Assembly (NCBI RefSeq): GCF_021018805.1
Contig: NC_086253.1
Coordinates: 34,287,583 to 34,351,582 of the forward strand
DNA: 64,000 bases
Source of the DNA: Prinia subflava
Taxonomy: Eukaryota; Chordata; Aves; Passeriformes; Cisticolidae
Direction of reading: 5' to 3'
Of the stretch, positions 39,046 through 49,687 are shown in pieces. The translations under genes were made by a program, and so were the position numbers. The notes under the pieces are model-generated. The model was not told where the DNA came from. It worked only from the letters and a program-made list of their open reading frames with translations, and made no database searches. Position 1 is the stretch's first letter, and every line of letters begins with the position of its first letter.

Positions 39046-40515
39046 TCCACATTTGAGAGACTTGAGAATCTTGCATAAATGCTCCAGTAACTTTCCAGCT
39101 GACACTGGAAATTTCATATTGTTGTTTTACACTGGGCAGAAAGTGAAACACTGGTCATGATTAATTTTTTTAATTCATCCTCAATTAAAGGTATTTATTA
39201 AAGGTTGCCTTTTTATTTACAAAACAATTTCTTGTTGAATTAGGAGGCTGTCAATTACACTGTCAACAAAGCCACATATACTATTTCTAGGCAGAGGGGA
39301 AATAATGACCCACAGGGAAGCACCTTTTATATATTATTTAAAAACTTTTGAAATGACCTTGAGGACCTTTTCCACAAAATACTTCCAATGCCAGAAGCTG
39401 TAAATTCTCAAAGATGAGTCAAAGGAACACACTGCCTAAAACAAGCCCTTTATTACCTGACCCTATCAAACCTGTAGGTAGTCCCCAAAGAGGCCAAAGC
39501 AGTCTGCAGTACAGGAAGCCAATAAGCCATACAAAAAGAATTAAAAGGATAATGAGGGAAATTAAATGGGCACAGAAGACAGTGCTGAGACCACTGAGAG
39601 GTGAAGAGGGTATTATCTATCCTAGCTTGCCATTTTAGGCCTGTAGATAAGCAATTTATTGCAAATTGGGCAATATGTATTAGCTAATACTGTGTGCTTT
39701 TCTGAAGAATGAAAAAAGGAATAAAAATGAAGCCCCAATGCACCATCATATGTGACATGCCAGACCACGTAACTTCTTCCAGTTTGTTATAGCTATTTAA
39801 AAAGGAATAATATTCTAGTCAGGCAATTGTTTATGTGTTCTTTAAATAAACAGTGCCTGTTCCGACATAATTTCATCCCCAGTACTAAGACAGTGCCTAC
39901 AGTACAGGTCTTAGAAAACTTCCTCTTGATTTTATCTCATTAAAGTAATGATGTCAAGGTGACTACTGACTTAAAAACTAGAAAATAGTGATAACCTGGA
40001 GTTTCAACATCACAGAAACCAAAAATAAACAGCAGAAAGTAGAGTAGAAAAGCAGCAAGCCTCAGTTACATGTGCATAAGAGAAATATTTTTATTTCCCT
40101 TGCAAACATTACTAGGCAGAGAAGTCAACACCATCTGCCCAGCTCTAATTTTAATGTAAAGTTATTCTAAATGGAACAGAGAAAAAACATCAATGGAGAA
40201 AATTATTTAGATATTGTAAAATTAAAACTAAGTGCTGTCTCGCCAGGAGTAAGATTTCTAAATCTGCTTTTGTTTCTGCATAAAATAGGAGATAGCTTTA
40301 AACAAAAAACTGAGTCATAGGTTCACCCAGCTCTTGGCCTGGCTTTATCCTTTTAGATAGCTGGGCTGCAGTACTCTAGAGATTTCATAATTTTTTTTTC
40401 TCTTTACATTAAATAGCCTAGTTGTGGAAATGTAGAAGTATCAATTCCAAACACTACAGTTTTGAACCCAAAAGTGACACATAAGTGCTGAACCCTAACT
40501 GGACCGAAGTTCAAT

Positions 40516-40670
40516 CACTCAGAATCCCTGAGATCTAAAGGGACCTCTTGAGATCATCTAGTCCAAACCCTGTGCTCAAGCACAGTCAACTGCAATAAGG
40601 TGCAAGAGAACCACATTCAGTTAAGTTTTGAGCATCTTGATGGGTATTTAGATTTCTCATGTCACTTCAG
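40516..40670 (-). mobile_element. CR1 LINE 3'-end fragment, old
   Basis: The plus strand reads cagaatccctgagatctaaa then gggacctcttgagatcatct, agtccaaaccctgtgctcaa, and further on agttttgagcatcttgatgg. This is the reverse complement of a CR1 3' UTR in the correct order. It is heavily substituted and short. It lies 0.66 kb upstream (in gene orientation, downstream) of the TENM3 start-exon donor. Confidence 0.85.
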
Positions 40671-41328
40671 TCTTGTACTCAAAAACTCATCGGTGAGCTT
40701 CAGCAGCCCATTACCATCTGGTTAGATATCAGAGTTAGCCACAAAAAATCATCCAAGACTCCCAAATGCACAAATTGTGAACTAATTTACCTTACTCACT
40801 GAACAGTGCTCTGTTACTGCCCTTGTAAAGTAAAATAAAAAAGCAATAAGCTAATGAATTATTTGTATGCTCATCCATACATACTATGTTTCCACAAATC
40901 TATTCGTAGGGCTTGGCCTTCTTGGAAGACTTGTATTTATCTATTTTTTATTAATTTTTAAACTATCTACATTTTTAGATGTACTGGAATGGCAAACTTT
41001 TGAGCAACCTATTAACGAGCCAAAAAACTGGGGGTCTATTTTTAAATTGTAAGGCCTGAATGCTTCACACTTGGCTCTGCAATATTGCCACTGACCCACT
41101 GCCCAACACAGGCCATTTGCTTCCTGTGCATCATATACTATTTCTTCCAAAGATGGTGCCAATGCTTCCCCATCTTTGTAAAACATTTACGGAGATATGA
41201 GGGAAGTGTGCTGTGTGTGTAGAGTATTACCAAAACAGATGAAACTGGCAGAATAACATACTCTTCCTGCAGCAGGAATGCCTTGGAACTAATGAATTGT
41301 ACACTCTGAATTCAAACATCTTGCCTAC

Positions 41329-41560
41329 CTTGTCTGGTATACTCATCTGCTTCTCTGTGGACCAAATCTTTTACCCGGTTTCCATACAGCAACCTAGAGG
41401 AATCATGATCAAAAGCTTTCAAGGTTTCACTGGAGCTGTAAGACTTCTGGGTAGGCACTCTGCACTCCTCATTTTCTGCAGAAGAATTTGTATAGCGACG
41501 TTCCTTGTCCCGTCTGCTCTTTGTCAGGGAGCAATAAGGCCTACGTTCCTTCACATCCAT
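41329..41560 (-). CDS. TENM3: Teneurin-3, first coding exon (residues 1-77 plus first base of codon 78)
   Basis: Teneurin-3 is a type II single-pass synaptic adhesion protein that works as a dimer and binds latrophilins and other teneurins. This exon encodes the extreme N-terminus of its cytoplasmic domain. The translation begins [20 protein letters not shown] and runs to EADEYTRQ, which agrees closely with vertebrate TENM3 as I know it and differs clearly from TENM1, -2 and -4. A basic cluster lies at residues 15-22 (SRRDKERR), followed by a Ser/Thr-rich stretch at 24-46. The ATG at 41558-41560 has A at -3 and G at +4, a strong Kozak context. An in-frame TGA two codons upstream (41564-41566) fixes it as the first in-frame start. 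The donor is CAAG|GTAGGC, leaving one base of codon 78, and the next exon supplies the other two (GA) to make Gly. Differences from the human protein as I recall it, such as Asp18, Glu29 and Tyr74, are conservative. The reading frame is intact. Confidence 0.96.
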
Positions 41561-41631
41561 ACTTCATTCCTTCTCTGCGCACATCAGTCCAGCTTATTTG
41601 GAAGTCTTCTCTACATTCAGCTTACATTCAC
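41561..41631 (-). promoter_or_regulatory. TENM3: TENM3 5' leader segment with four upstream ATGs
   Basis: Upstream of the start codon the minus strand carries a plausible acceptor (ATTTTATTATAG at 41632-41643), which would make these 71 nt the non-coding 5' part of the start exon. The segment holds ATG-TAA at 41622-41627, ATG-TAG at 41611-41616, a six-codon ORF (MCAEKE, 41564-41584) whose TGA is in frame with the main ORF, and an eight-codon ORF (MKYGCEGT) starting at 41567 and ending inside the coding region at 41541. The exon boundary is inferred from the acceptor alone. If transcription starts nearer the ATG, some of these would be absent from the mRNA. Confidence 0.65.
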
Positions 41632-43390
41632 CTATAATAAAATTAGAAAGACAACCACTGATGTGTTACAATGATCTCTAAATTGCTGTAATTGATCCCA
41701 AACTGTCTGGAACAGAATGAAAGAAAGGAAGATCTGCTCAGCAGTGGGTGAGAAGCACTTCTGTAAGACTTGCCAGAGCTCCATGCATGAACTACCCTGA
41801 TCTAAAACATCAGTAAAAAAAATCTTGTGAAAAATATCAACAAAATACTACTCATTCTTATACAACAGATTAAAAGATGAAAAGCAGAGAGGGATTGGAG
41901 CAGAGAATGGGTTGGAAAAATAGCATTTTTTCTGCATTAGGAAAATGTTAGTTGTCTAAGGTCTATCTGTAGGTAAGTTGTTTTTTCCTTTTCCTGAGAA
42001 GCCTGCATACTTTAATGGCAAATCTGGCTTTCTTCTGCCTGTTGGAAACTTGTGGTTTTAATGTTTGGGGTTTTATAGCTTTTTGTATGCTTTTAGACTT
42101 CTACAATTTTTATTGTAATTTCTATTCTAAGAAAATTATTCTCATCAGAGAACATGTATGCGTAATTTCACTGCAAGCTACAAAAACAACACATGTGGTG
42201 TGCAGGAAGGTTTATCCAAGCCGGTATATTCTATGTAAGCTATGCTAGAAGGCAAGAAAATATTTGATTTGTAAATGACAGTCAAAAATAGGTTTTCTTC
42301 CCCTCAAGTTTTTAAGGAATATTACAGTAAGAATCATATTTCTATTACTATTTCTTTTGCTTTAATATTTCATTCACGTATTTTGAAAACAAGACTTTTC
42401 TCAGTTTTCAAAACAAAATATCTCACTTTCATTTCTTGGGTCCCACCTGCTACCAAAATACCTACATATATGACAGAAAGAAAGCCTGGAAATTTTGCTT
42501 TTGTTTTTTAAAGAGAATTGCTAAAATAAAGTTAAGAATATAATGGTTTATCTTTAAAGAGCCGAGAAAGCATACATATCACACAGCAACACACATCACA
42601 AAGCAACAGCAAACTCCATTTGCACTCTTTTCAGCAAAAATAAGGTTGCTTTATAGCTCTTCACTTATTTAAACACTTAATATCAAATTAATTAGTTGTC
42701 ACTCCTTAAAATATTTTTAGAGAGTATTTAATTTACTATAGGGCCATAGATCAAGTTTGTGAACTAGAGTCAGTCATTTATCTTTTTTTTTTGCAATTTT
42801 CCAAAAAAGATTATTGCATTGCTTGGCCTATGCTAAGCTCAGTTTAGACTCAAGGATAAAGCTCCAAAGGCTTCAATTTAGGGAAATCATCTTCTACTTT
42901 TATACTTTCAAATTTTAAGTGGTTAACTGAATTTTTTACATGATCCAAAAGAGAAAAAAAATACTATTATACAACAGTTTATTAAATTTATGACTGTTTA
43001 GATGTTTGCATGCCCACGTAGCACATCTTTCTAGCTTATATGAAACACTCAGATTTTAAAACATCTGATTTACTAATAAATGCAAGTACTTTCCAGGAAA
43101 AATCAGTTTACTAAACATATTATAAAATCTGTGTTTTATTAATACTAAATTGAATTGTGATTTTTTAAAATGATTATTAACAAATACACATGGGAATTCC
43201 TTTGCAGTGTAAAGTCTATCTCCTCTTTCATCTAAGCACATCAAGACTTTAAAGGGCCACTAATTCCTAGTGTCTCTAAACTGCACCGTGGGAAAACTCA
43301 CACACACTATTCACCATCATGACTATTCAGCATCAAAGAAGAACAATTTTTATTTTTTCCAAAATACTTTATAATGTTAAAGAACCACAC

Positions 43391-43409
43391 CAAACAAACA
43401 AACAAACAA
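43391..43409 (+). repeat. (CAAA)n microsatellite
   Basis: Short perfect CAAA array of about four to five copies, followed by looser A/C-rich sequence to about 43450. Confidence 0.9.
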
Positions 43410-46400
43410 CTAACCAAAAGCACAACAAAAGCCAAACCAACAACCCAAACTGTTGTTTGCACAATACCTTGTTAGTATACCAAGCTAAAATCCTCAAAGA
43501 GTCAATCTATGCTGTAGCATGAAGAAGTACTGATCTGCTTCCCATGGAAGTCAATGAATTCAATAAAACATCAAAAAGCATTTCTCTGGGTTATCTATTG
43601 CGTCTCCAGGCAAAGAATGAAAAGGTTAAAAAAATACAAGCTGTTTAACAGCACTGCTTTATGGAGACACTTCAGCAGTGATTATCCTGCCAGAATAATG
43701 AGGACTACTGGATTATTTGTGGGCATTTTTGAACAAAACAAAACAAACACAAAATAAACCTTTTAGGATTTAAGAACATGATCTCTTTGAATCTGGCATT
43801 AGACAAAATACCTGTTTACTTTCAGTAGCCTTTAACTTTAAAAATTACTAGTATCTCTCAGCAAATCTTGGGAAACGCTTAACATCCTCAGGCTTGTGTC
43901 TTTGAATTTATTTCATCAGTGAATTAATACACATCTAAAAAAAGATAGAATAAAAGCTATCTTAAAGATCTGTCTACAAATAAACTTTCTTTACTGTGAT
44001 CAGACAATAAGCAGAAAGGGAGAACACAAACATATTTGTAGAACACAGAAATAAATATCAGAATTAATGTTTAAGTAGGGTAACTCAGCAGTGACAAGTC
44101 AAACAAAAAGAGATTTTCAGATGGCTTTACTAGATCCTTACTTGTCCCATTATGAATCACCCCTTTTTTTCCCTAGAAAACACTTCTCACACCCAAATGA
44201 GAGTATTTTCAATTATTGAGAAAACCATTTTATTAAAACCCCAAATTGTCATTTACTGCATCTACTTAGCCCCTTTCTTTGAAAACACCACTATTAAAAT
44301 ACTAACAAGATTTCACATTCAAATCTTCACAGATTTAAATGAACCACTGCTGCACACATTTGATCATATTTCCTTTTTTTTTTCTTTTTTCCTATAACAT
44401 TAAAGCTGCATCTCAGGGCCTTGGTGGGGATAGCTGAATGCACAGCAACTAATTTACAAAATGAGATTAAAATCTTAAACCAAAGAGAATTAAATTTATT
44501 TTGTGATGTATTATAAAACACTTGCAAGGAATTTTTGCCCATATGTCAATATTTATGGTCTATCAGGTTGCTTCACTCCAGCTAAATGAAGTAATTTTCC
44601 TAGAGCAATATTTACAAAGCTATTGAACTACTAACACAGTCACAAAAGGATGTCAGTTCAGCCTTGCTATATACTGCTGCATGTGTTATACTGCAATGCT
44701 AACGTAAAACAGCCTGCACGGACTGCAGGAAATAAAAAAATATATTTCACTGCTGCGTGCCACTACTTCAAGTTTCTGTGTAATACTTTTGAAAGCATAA
44801 AAACTGAGGATGCTCATCTGTGTCACTGAGCATTGGGATCTCCCATGACCTCCTCAGTGATCTCTGCAGTGTTGGGGGCTCCTGGCTGAACTGCACAGGA
44901 GGGTGTTCACTGATCACCAGGCTGACATGTCAGCTCTCATACAGTCAGGCTCAGCCCATTTCTCTGCATGGCTCAGCTGACTGCAGACTCAGAATCTACT
45001 CTCCCAGTCTCACTCCAAATTTTAAAAACAGCTTGAAACCATAAAGAGGCGATGCCCCTTTAAAAATTAATACTTAAATATTCTTTCAACTTAATTTAGA
45101 AGGAAAGAAGGAGAAGCAGAGAAGCAATTCTTGTTGTGATCTGGTCATTGGGATCAAAGAGCTCAAAACCTTTTGTGTCCAGCTACATCGTAGACCTCTG
45201 CCATCATTAATACCTTTATCACAATATCTAATTACCAAGTCTGATAAGTTATGTGCAATTAATAATTAAAACAAATAAACAATCAAAATTCCTTCTTTTA
45301 CTTTAAGTGTCATAGAGACACCAAGTGGAAACATTAAAACTGAGCACAAGGCATGTTCACATACAGGTGTCAAAGCTACCACAGGAGCTTCAATGACTGA
45401 TATCTCAGACACAGACAAAGGTGACTGATGTCTTTTAGAAGTTTTACACTGCATTTAAAATTTACCAGGACAGCCTTTCATCAGTTTCTCTTAGTCATCT
45501 ATTGCAACATGAAATAAAGTCAATGTAGTGAAAAAGGAAAAAAAAGGAAAACAACAAATCACTTACATTTTTTCAATAAAAACCCCTTGATACTTAGGAT
45601 CTACACTGCAACACAGAAAAGTACTACAGACATACTTTAATTGATAAGATGTAAAAAAGACATTAAGGTCACATTACAGCATTATCCAAAACACCCAGGT
45701 ACAACTTTAGCATGCCTGCAGGCATCTAAAATGTTATGGAAAATTACTGTATTTCATTCAACACCTTGAACTCTGAGTTCCTCAAAGGGTTGTTGCAGTT
45801 TGGCAACAGGATGGCAATCTTGCCTAAGGTACACAGTGCTCCCTCCCCATCGCTCACTTGGAGAAACTTCTCCCAGCATTAAACATGATTCAATGAACAT
45901 CAATGTACCTGACTAAGAAGTCTAAATATACCTCAGTATTTTATGACCTTTGAGATCTAAAAACCTACAGAAGCATGAAATAATAAACAGGTAAGAAATA
46001 AAATATGTTTGCTGCCAAAATGACAAGATAATTGTATAGAAAAGATGGTGTCACTGCTTGGGTTGATTTATGGATCTACTATAGTCACTTTCAACATCTA
46101 CATCCATTTTAGACATCTCCAAACATACAAAGCAAAACTGGAATTAGTTCTAAGAATAATGAGAATCATTAATATATACAGAGGTGGAATAGAAAATATT
46201 CAAAAACGGAAGGATGAAACTTGTACATTCCTCTGCCACAGGGGAACAGTAAGAGAGTTTGAAATAGAAGGAAACACAAAGGAGATCTCTCCTCCTCAGT
46301 CTCAAGGAGAAGCAGCAGCAAGGAAAGCAGCATGCTGTTGGAGCAGAGCCCTTCTTACCTCCCCGATGCCAGCAAAACTGAGACAGGGAAGGAACTTACA

Positions 46401-47474
46401 CATTACATATCACAAACTTCCCTCCAGATATCTAACTTTAAAAACCTAGGCATTCCAAAGAATCATATTATTCCCAGCTGCAGAGACCTACATTATCATT
46501 GAATTACTGTTATTTTTGTTATAAATGACCATTATTACAAATGAAGAGTCATTGATCCTTCCACATTGACTCCTAGGTGAAAGCACAGTCTGAACACTTG
46601 CTCAGATGGGGACCAAATCTGCTTTCATGATTCTAATAAACACAAGCAGTACAAGAACCCTGAGGTTTCTGGTAAAAGAAGCAGGCTTGAACATCTCTCT
46701 AAAATAAAAGCATAGGATTTTACAGTCTGGGAGCTAAGAGAGTGCCTATTCTCAGTAGTGACAACAGTTGCTGAAAATAGTATCTAAGTAGTGCTGTTCA
46801 ACAGACACGTGTCTGCAAGTGCCATTATTTTTATTTAATAATAATTTCCTTTGTACCTGTAATTGTTGACCAAGTTAAACAAATGTAAATATTGCATTAG
46901 TTAAAAATTGCACTAGGTATAGTATTTTTACAGCCTCTTAACAGCAGAAGAACAAAGCAAAATTCAACTGATACATGTTAACAAGTAGATTAAAAACCTC
47001 AGGTACAATATGCAAAAATTAAGGAAATCCGTCCACAAAAAAAAACACTTCACAATTCGCACAACTAATCACCCATAAAACCTATTACAAACAAATACTA
47101 AGAAAAACTCAAAAAGCATAAAAGAGTGATGAAATTTCCACTTCAATGGCTGATAAAGTGAGATATGTCAGGAATCAACTGAGCTGGAAAAATGACACTT
47201 TGAAGAGGTGCTTAGGATGATCTGTAGCCATGGTGTGCCATTAGTCAAACTGATGACTCTTAATACATGGACATTTCAGGTCATCATATCTAGAAACTCA
47301 TTCTTAATATAAAAAGTCTGTCTTCCTGCGTAGAAACTAGAGAGAATGCATCCCAAGTCAGCCTTCCTAAGGGGGAGTGAGAAACAGATGGCCTGTCAGA
47401 CAGTTCACAAACTAAAATTTATAAGAAGCCTCCTTAAGTCACTAACTAACCCTACATTTTAGAATCAAATTAAA

Positions 47475-47492
47475 AACAAACAAACAAACAAA
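47475..47492 (+). repeat. (CAAA)n microsatellite
   Basis: About four tandem ACAA/CAAA units in an A-rich context. Confidence 0.9.
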
Positions 47493-49569
47493 TCCAGCAA
47501 AATAACCCTAACAAAAACACACATGCAAAAAAATAGTAATAAGTAAGACAAGTAAAAAGTATTTTCTATTCTTCTGCATCAATCAGGGGAACAGAACACT
47601 CATATCTACCATCACAACAGAATGTAATGTTAATATAAAAGTTACTTTACATAGTCTATCTAAAAATCTTAACTACATTAGAGACAGGATAAACAACAAA
47701 TGAATGTACTCGATGTTCTTCTGTATTATGGAAGTTTTTTGCAATAGAAGTCAGGAAAATGAGCAAGATAAAGACTTCTGCAGCATCCTGGTTAGTCACA
47801 GAGGTTGATGTTTGTATAACAATATTGGTGCCATTACTTAAAATCAAAATCCTTGGGAGCTGAGGGAAAGAGGGAAAGAACACCTCCTATGGGCAGAAAG
47901 GCATAATGTACTGATAGAAGTCAAGGGAGCACTTCTCAGGATTGCATTTTCCTGGGAGGGGATGATACAGCAGCATTTGAGATGGAGCTGCGGCTATTTC
48001 TGCATGCCAGAAGCCTCTCCACAGCAAGGCAGCAAACCTTCAGACAAACCTGAACATCACCCCAAGCTGGGCACACAGATGCAGCCTGGGGCTGTGCTGG
48101 TTATGAAGTCACCAAGCAGGCCCTGCAGAAAACCCACAGCTTGCAAGGAGGGAGGGCTGAGACACCAGAGCAGCTGGAACAGACTCTTCAGAAGAACTCA
48201 GTACAGGGTTACACTGACAGCTTCTGTTCCTCCTTCAGAGGAATGGTTTGGGGGAACTGTCATGAACCCTGATCTTGAGCAGAAACATCTACCTCTAATT
48301 TGGGGAATTTGTATAACAAGTGTTTATCTCAAAGGGCTGAAAGAGCTAAGTGAGAAAGGGAACACAAAGACCGAAAGAGTATAACAATATGGTGTGATCC
48401 TTTGGTAAAAGGGAGGGTGAGAATATGCCATGAAAAGACAGAGGGAAAGGAAGTTGAGAGAGCAGAAATACTGCAGTATGAAGAAAAAATGAGTAACAAA
48501 ACAAGCTCAGGACACAAAGTGGAAAGAGAAGCACTCAGTAGCACTCATTACGGCACCATTGGGGAAGACAAGTGACACAGCAAATCTAGCAAGAGAGAAG
48601 AGCTTAAGAGAAAAAACAAGTGGAGGAAGAGAACAAAGCAAACTTCAGAAGGGAAGAACTTTGTGACTCATTTACTTCAGCACAAAATTATAAACTCGTA
48701 GAGTCAGCACTGGGCAATTCATTACTCAGCAGCAAGTAAAAAGGCCCAAGTAGTTCCCTGTACTACTTTAAACCTGAAATTCATCCTTTATGCCATCATG
48801 TCCTTCCCTTCTCATCTTTTACACACTCTTTTTCTGTCACTGTGTTCTTACTCAACCTATCTTAATGGTATCCTAATATGTGCAAGTGTCATTCCTTCCT
48901 GAATCGTGCCTCCCAAATCTACTTTTGCACGTGCTCAGAGCTCTTCCACACAATCCTCTTTTGTTGTGGAACAAATCTATAGAAATCTAAGGATTTTTAA
49001 AACTAAAACAAGTGGGATGGAGAATTTGACACATGAACAACATATAACAAACCATGAACCTGAGCAAAGGTTCTGCAGTCCCCGAGTCCCCAGTCAGGGA
49101 GCACAGCACAGTCATTTCTGCATTTCTGTTTGGAGAACAAAGCTATCAGTATGTCAGCGTCACCATCTGAACAGGCTGTCGATCACTCAAGTCCTCCTTC
49201 AACAACTCAGAGTTAATTTCAAACAATTTGATAGAAGTGAGGTTTCAAAAACAACACATCTCTCAAGTCACTATAAGGGAAATGAAGTATATTACATGTG
49301 ACATGCAAGAGCTGGGCATACAGTCACAAGGCTGAGCTGAAAATATTACTGTGAAGGTGTCTGGAAATGAAAGAAGGACCTGAGGAAACTGTAAGAAGGC
49401 TGTCATTGAGGACACATGGGAGAGGGAAGAAAAAATACAGCTAAGTGTAGGTGCTGCAGCTATTGCTGTGGTTGCATGACATAGGATACACATGCAGCAT
49501 CAGCCTTGGTTTCCAAGTTCAGCTTCTCATAGTGAAAACTGAAATTCCACATGAACAGGAGACACTCAC

Positions 49570-49687
49570 AAGATTTTTCTTTTCTTTACGATCTGAGAGG
49601 TAACCAGATTTTTCAGTCACAGTCTCAGTAAAGGATGAGGATACTGTTGCAGCCTGGTCACCTGGAGAATTATTTAGTGACTCATCT
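49570..49687 (-). other. Candidate unrecognised exon (118 nt), minus strand
   Basis: On the minus strand a T-rich stretch ending TTCTTTATAG precedes an open stretch reading DESLNNSPGDQAATVSSSF, then TETVTEKSGYLSDRKEKKNL, followed by GTGAGT. The translated segment is hydrophilic and Ser/Thr/Lys-rich, unlike the Phe/Cys/Leu-rich translations typical of random AT-rich sequence. I recognise no family. The donor lacks the usual G at -1, which weakens the call. It could be an upstream non-coding TENM3 exon, an unrelated exon, or chance. Confidence 0.18.

Larger units (their letters stand above)
26686..41328 (-). other. TENM3: TENM3 intron between first and second coding exons
   Basis: These 14.6 kb are bounded by GTAGGC (donor, 41323-41328) and a CCCCTAATCAG acceptor (26686-26696) on the minus strand. 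The sequence is AT-rich and has no coding exon I can recognise. It contains the CR1 fragments at 37331, 38396 and 40516, a CORE-SINE at 35176, the AC/poly-A tract at 34099 and short local duplications near 35.8, 37.0 and 37.4 kb. A GC- and CpG-richer patch lies at about 28560-28860, with cccggtgctg, ccacgcacgc and tgtcgtcac. It has no ORF of recognisable family and could be regulatory. Elsewhere I see only unique non-coding sequence. Confidence 0.9.

Noticed and set aside
46045..46449. 134-codon open frame on the plus strand
   Set aside because: Low-complexity, unrecognised translation with no supporting signals.
47962..48384. 140-codon open frame on the plus strand
   Set aside because: No recognised family, and it begins in a GC-richer patch where stops are naturally rarer. 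Kept only as a compositional finding.
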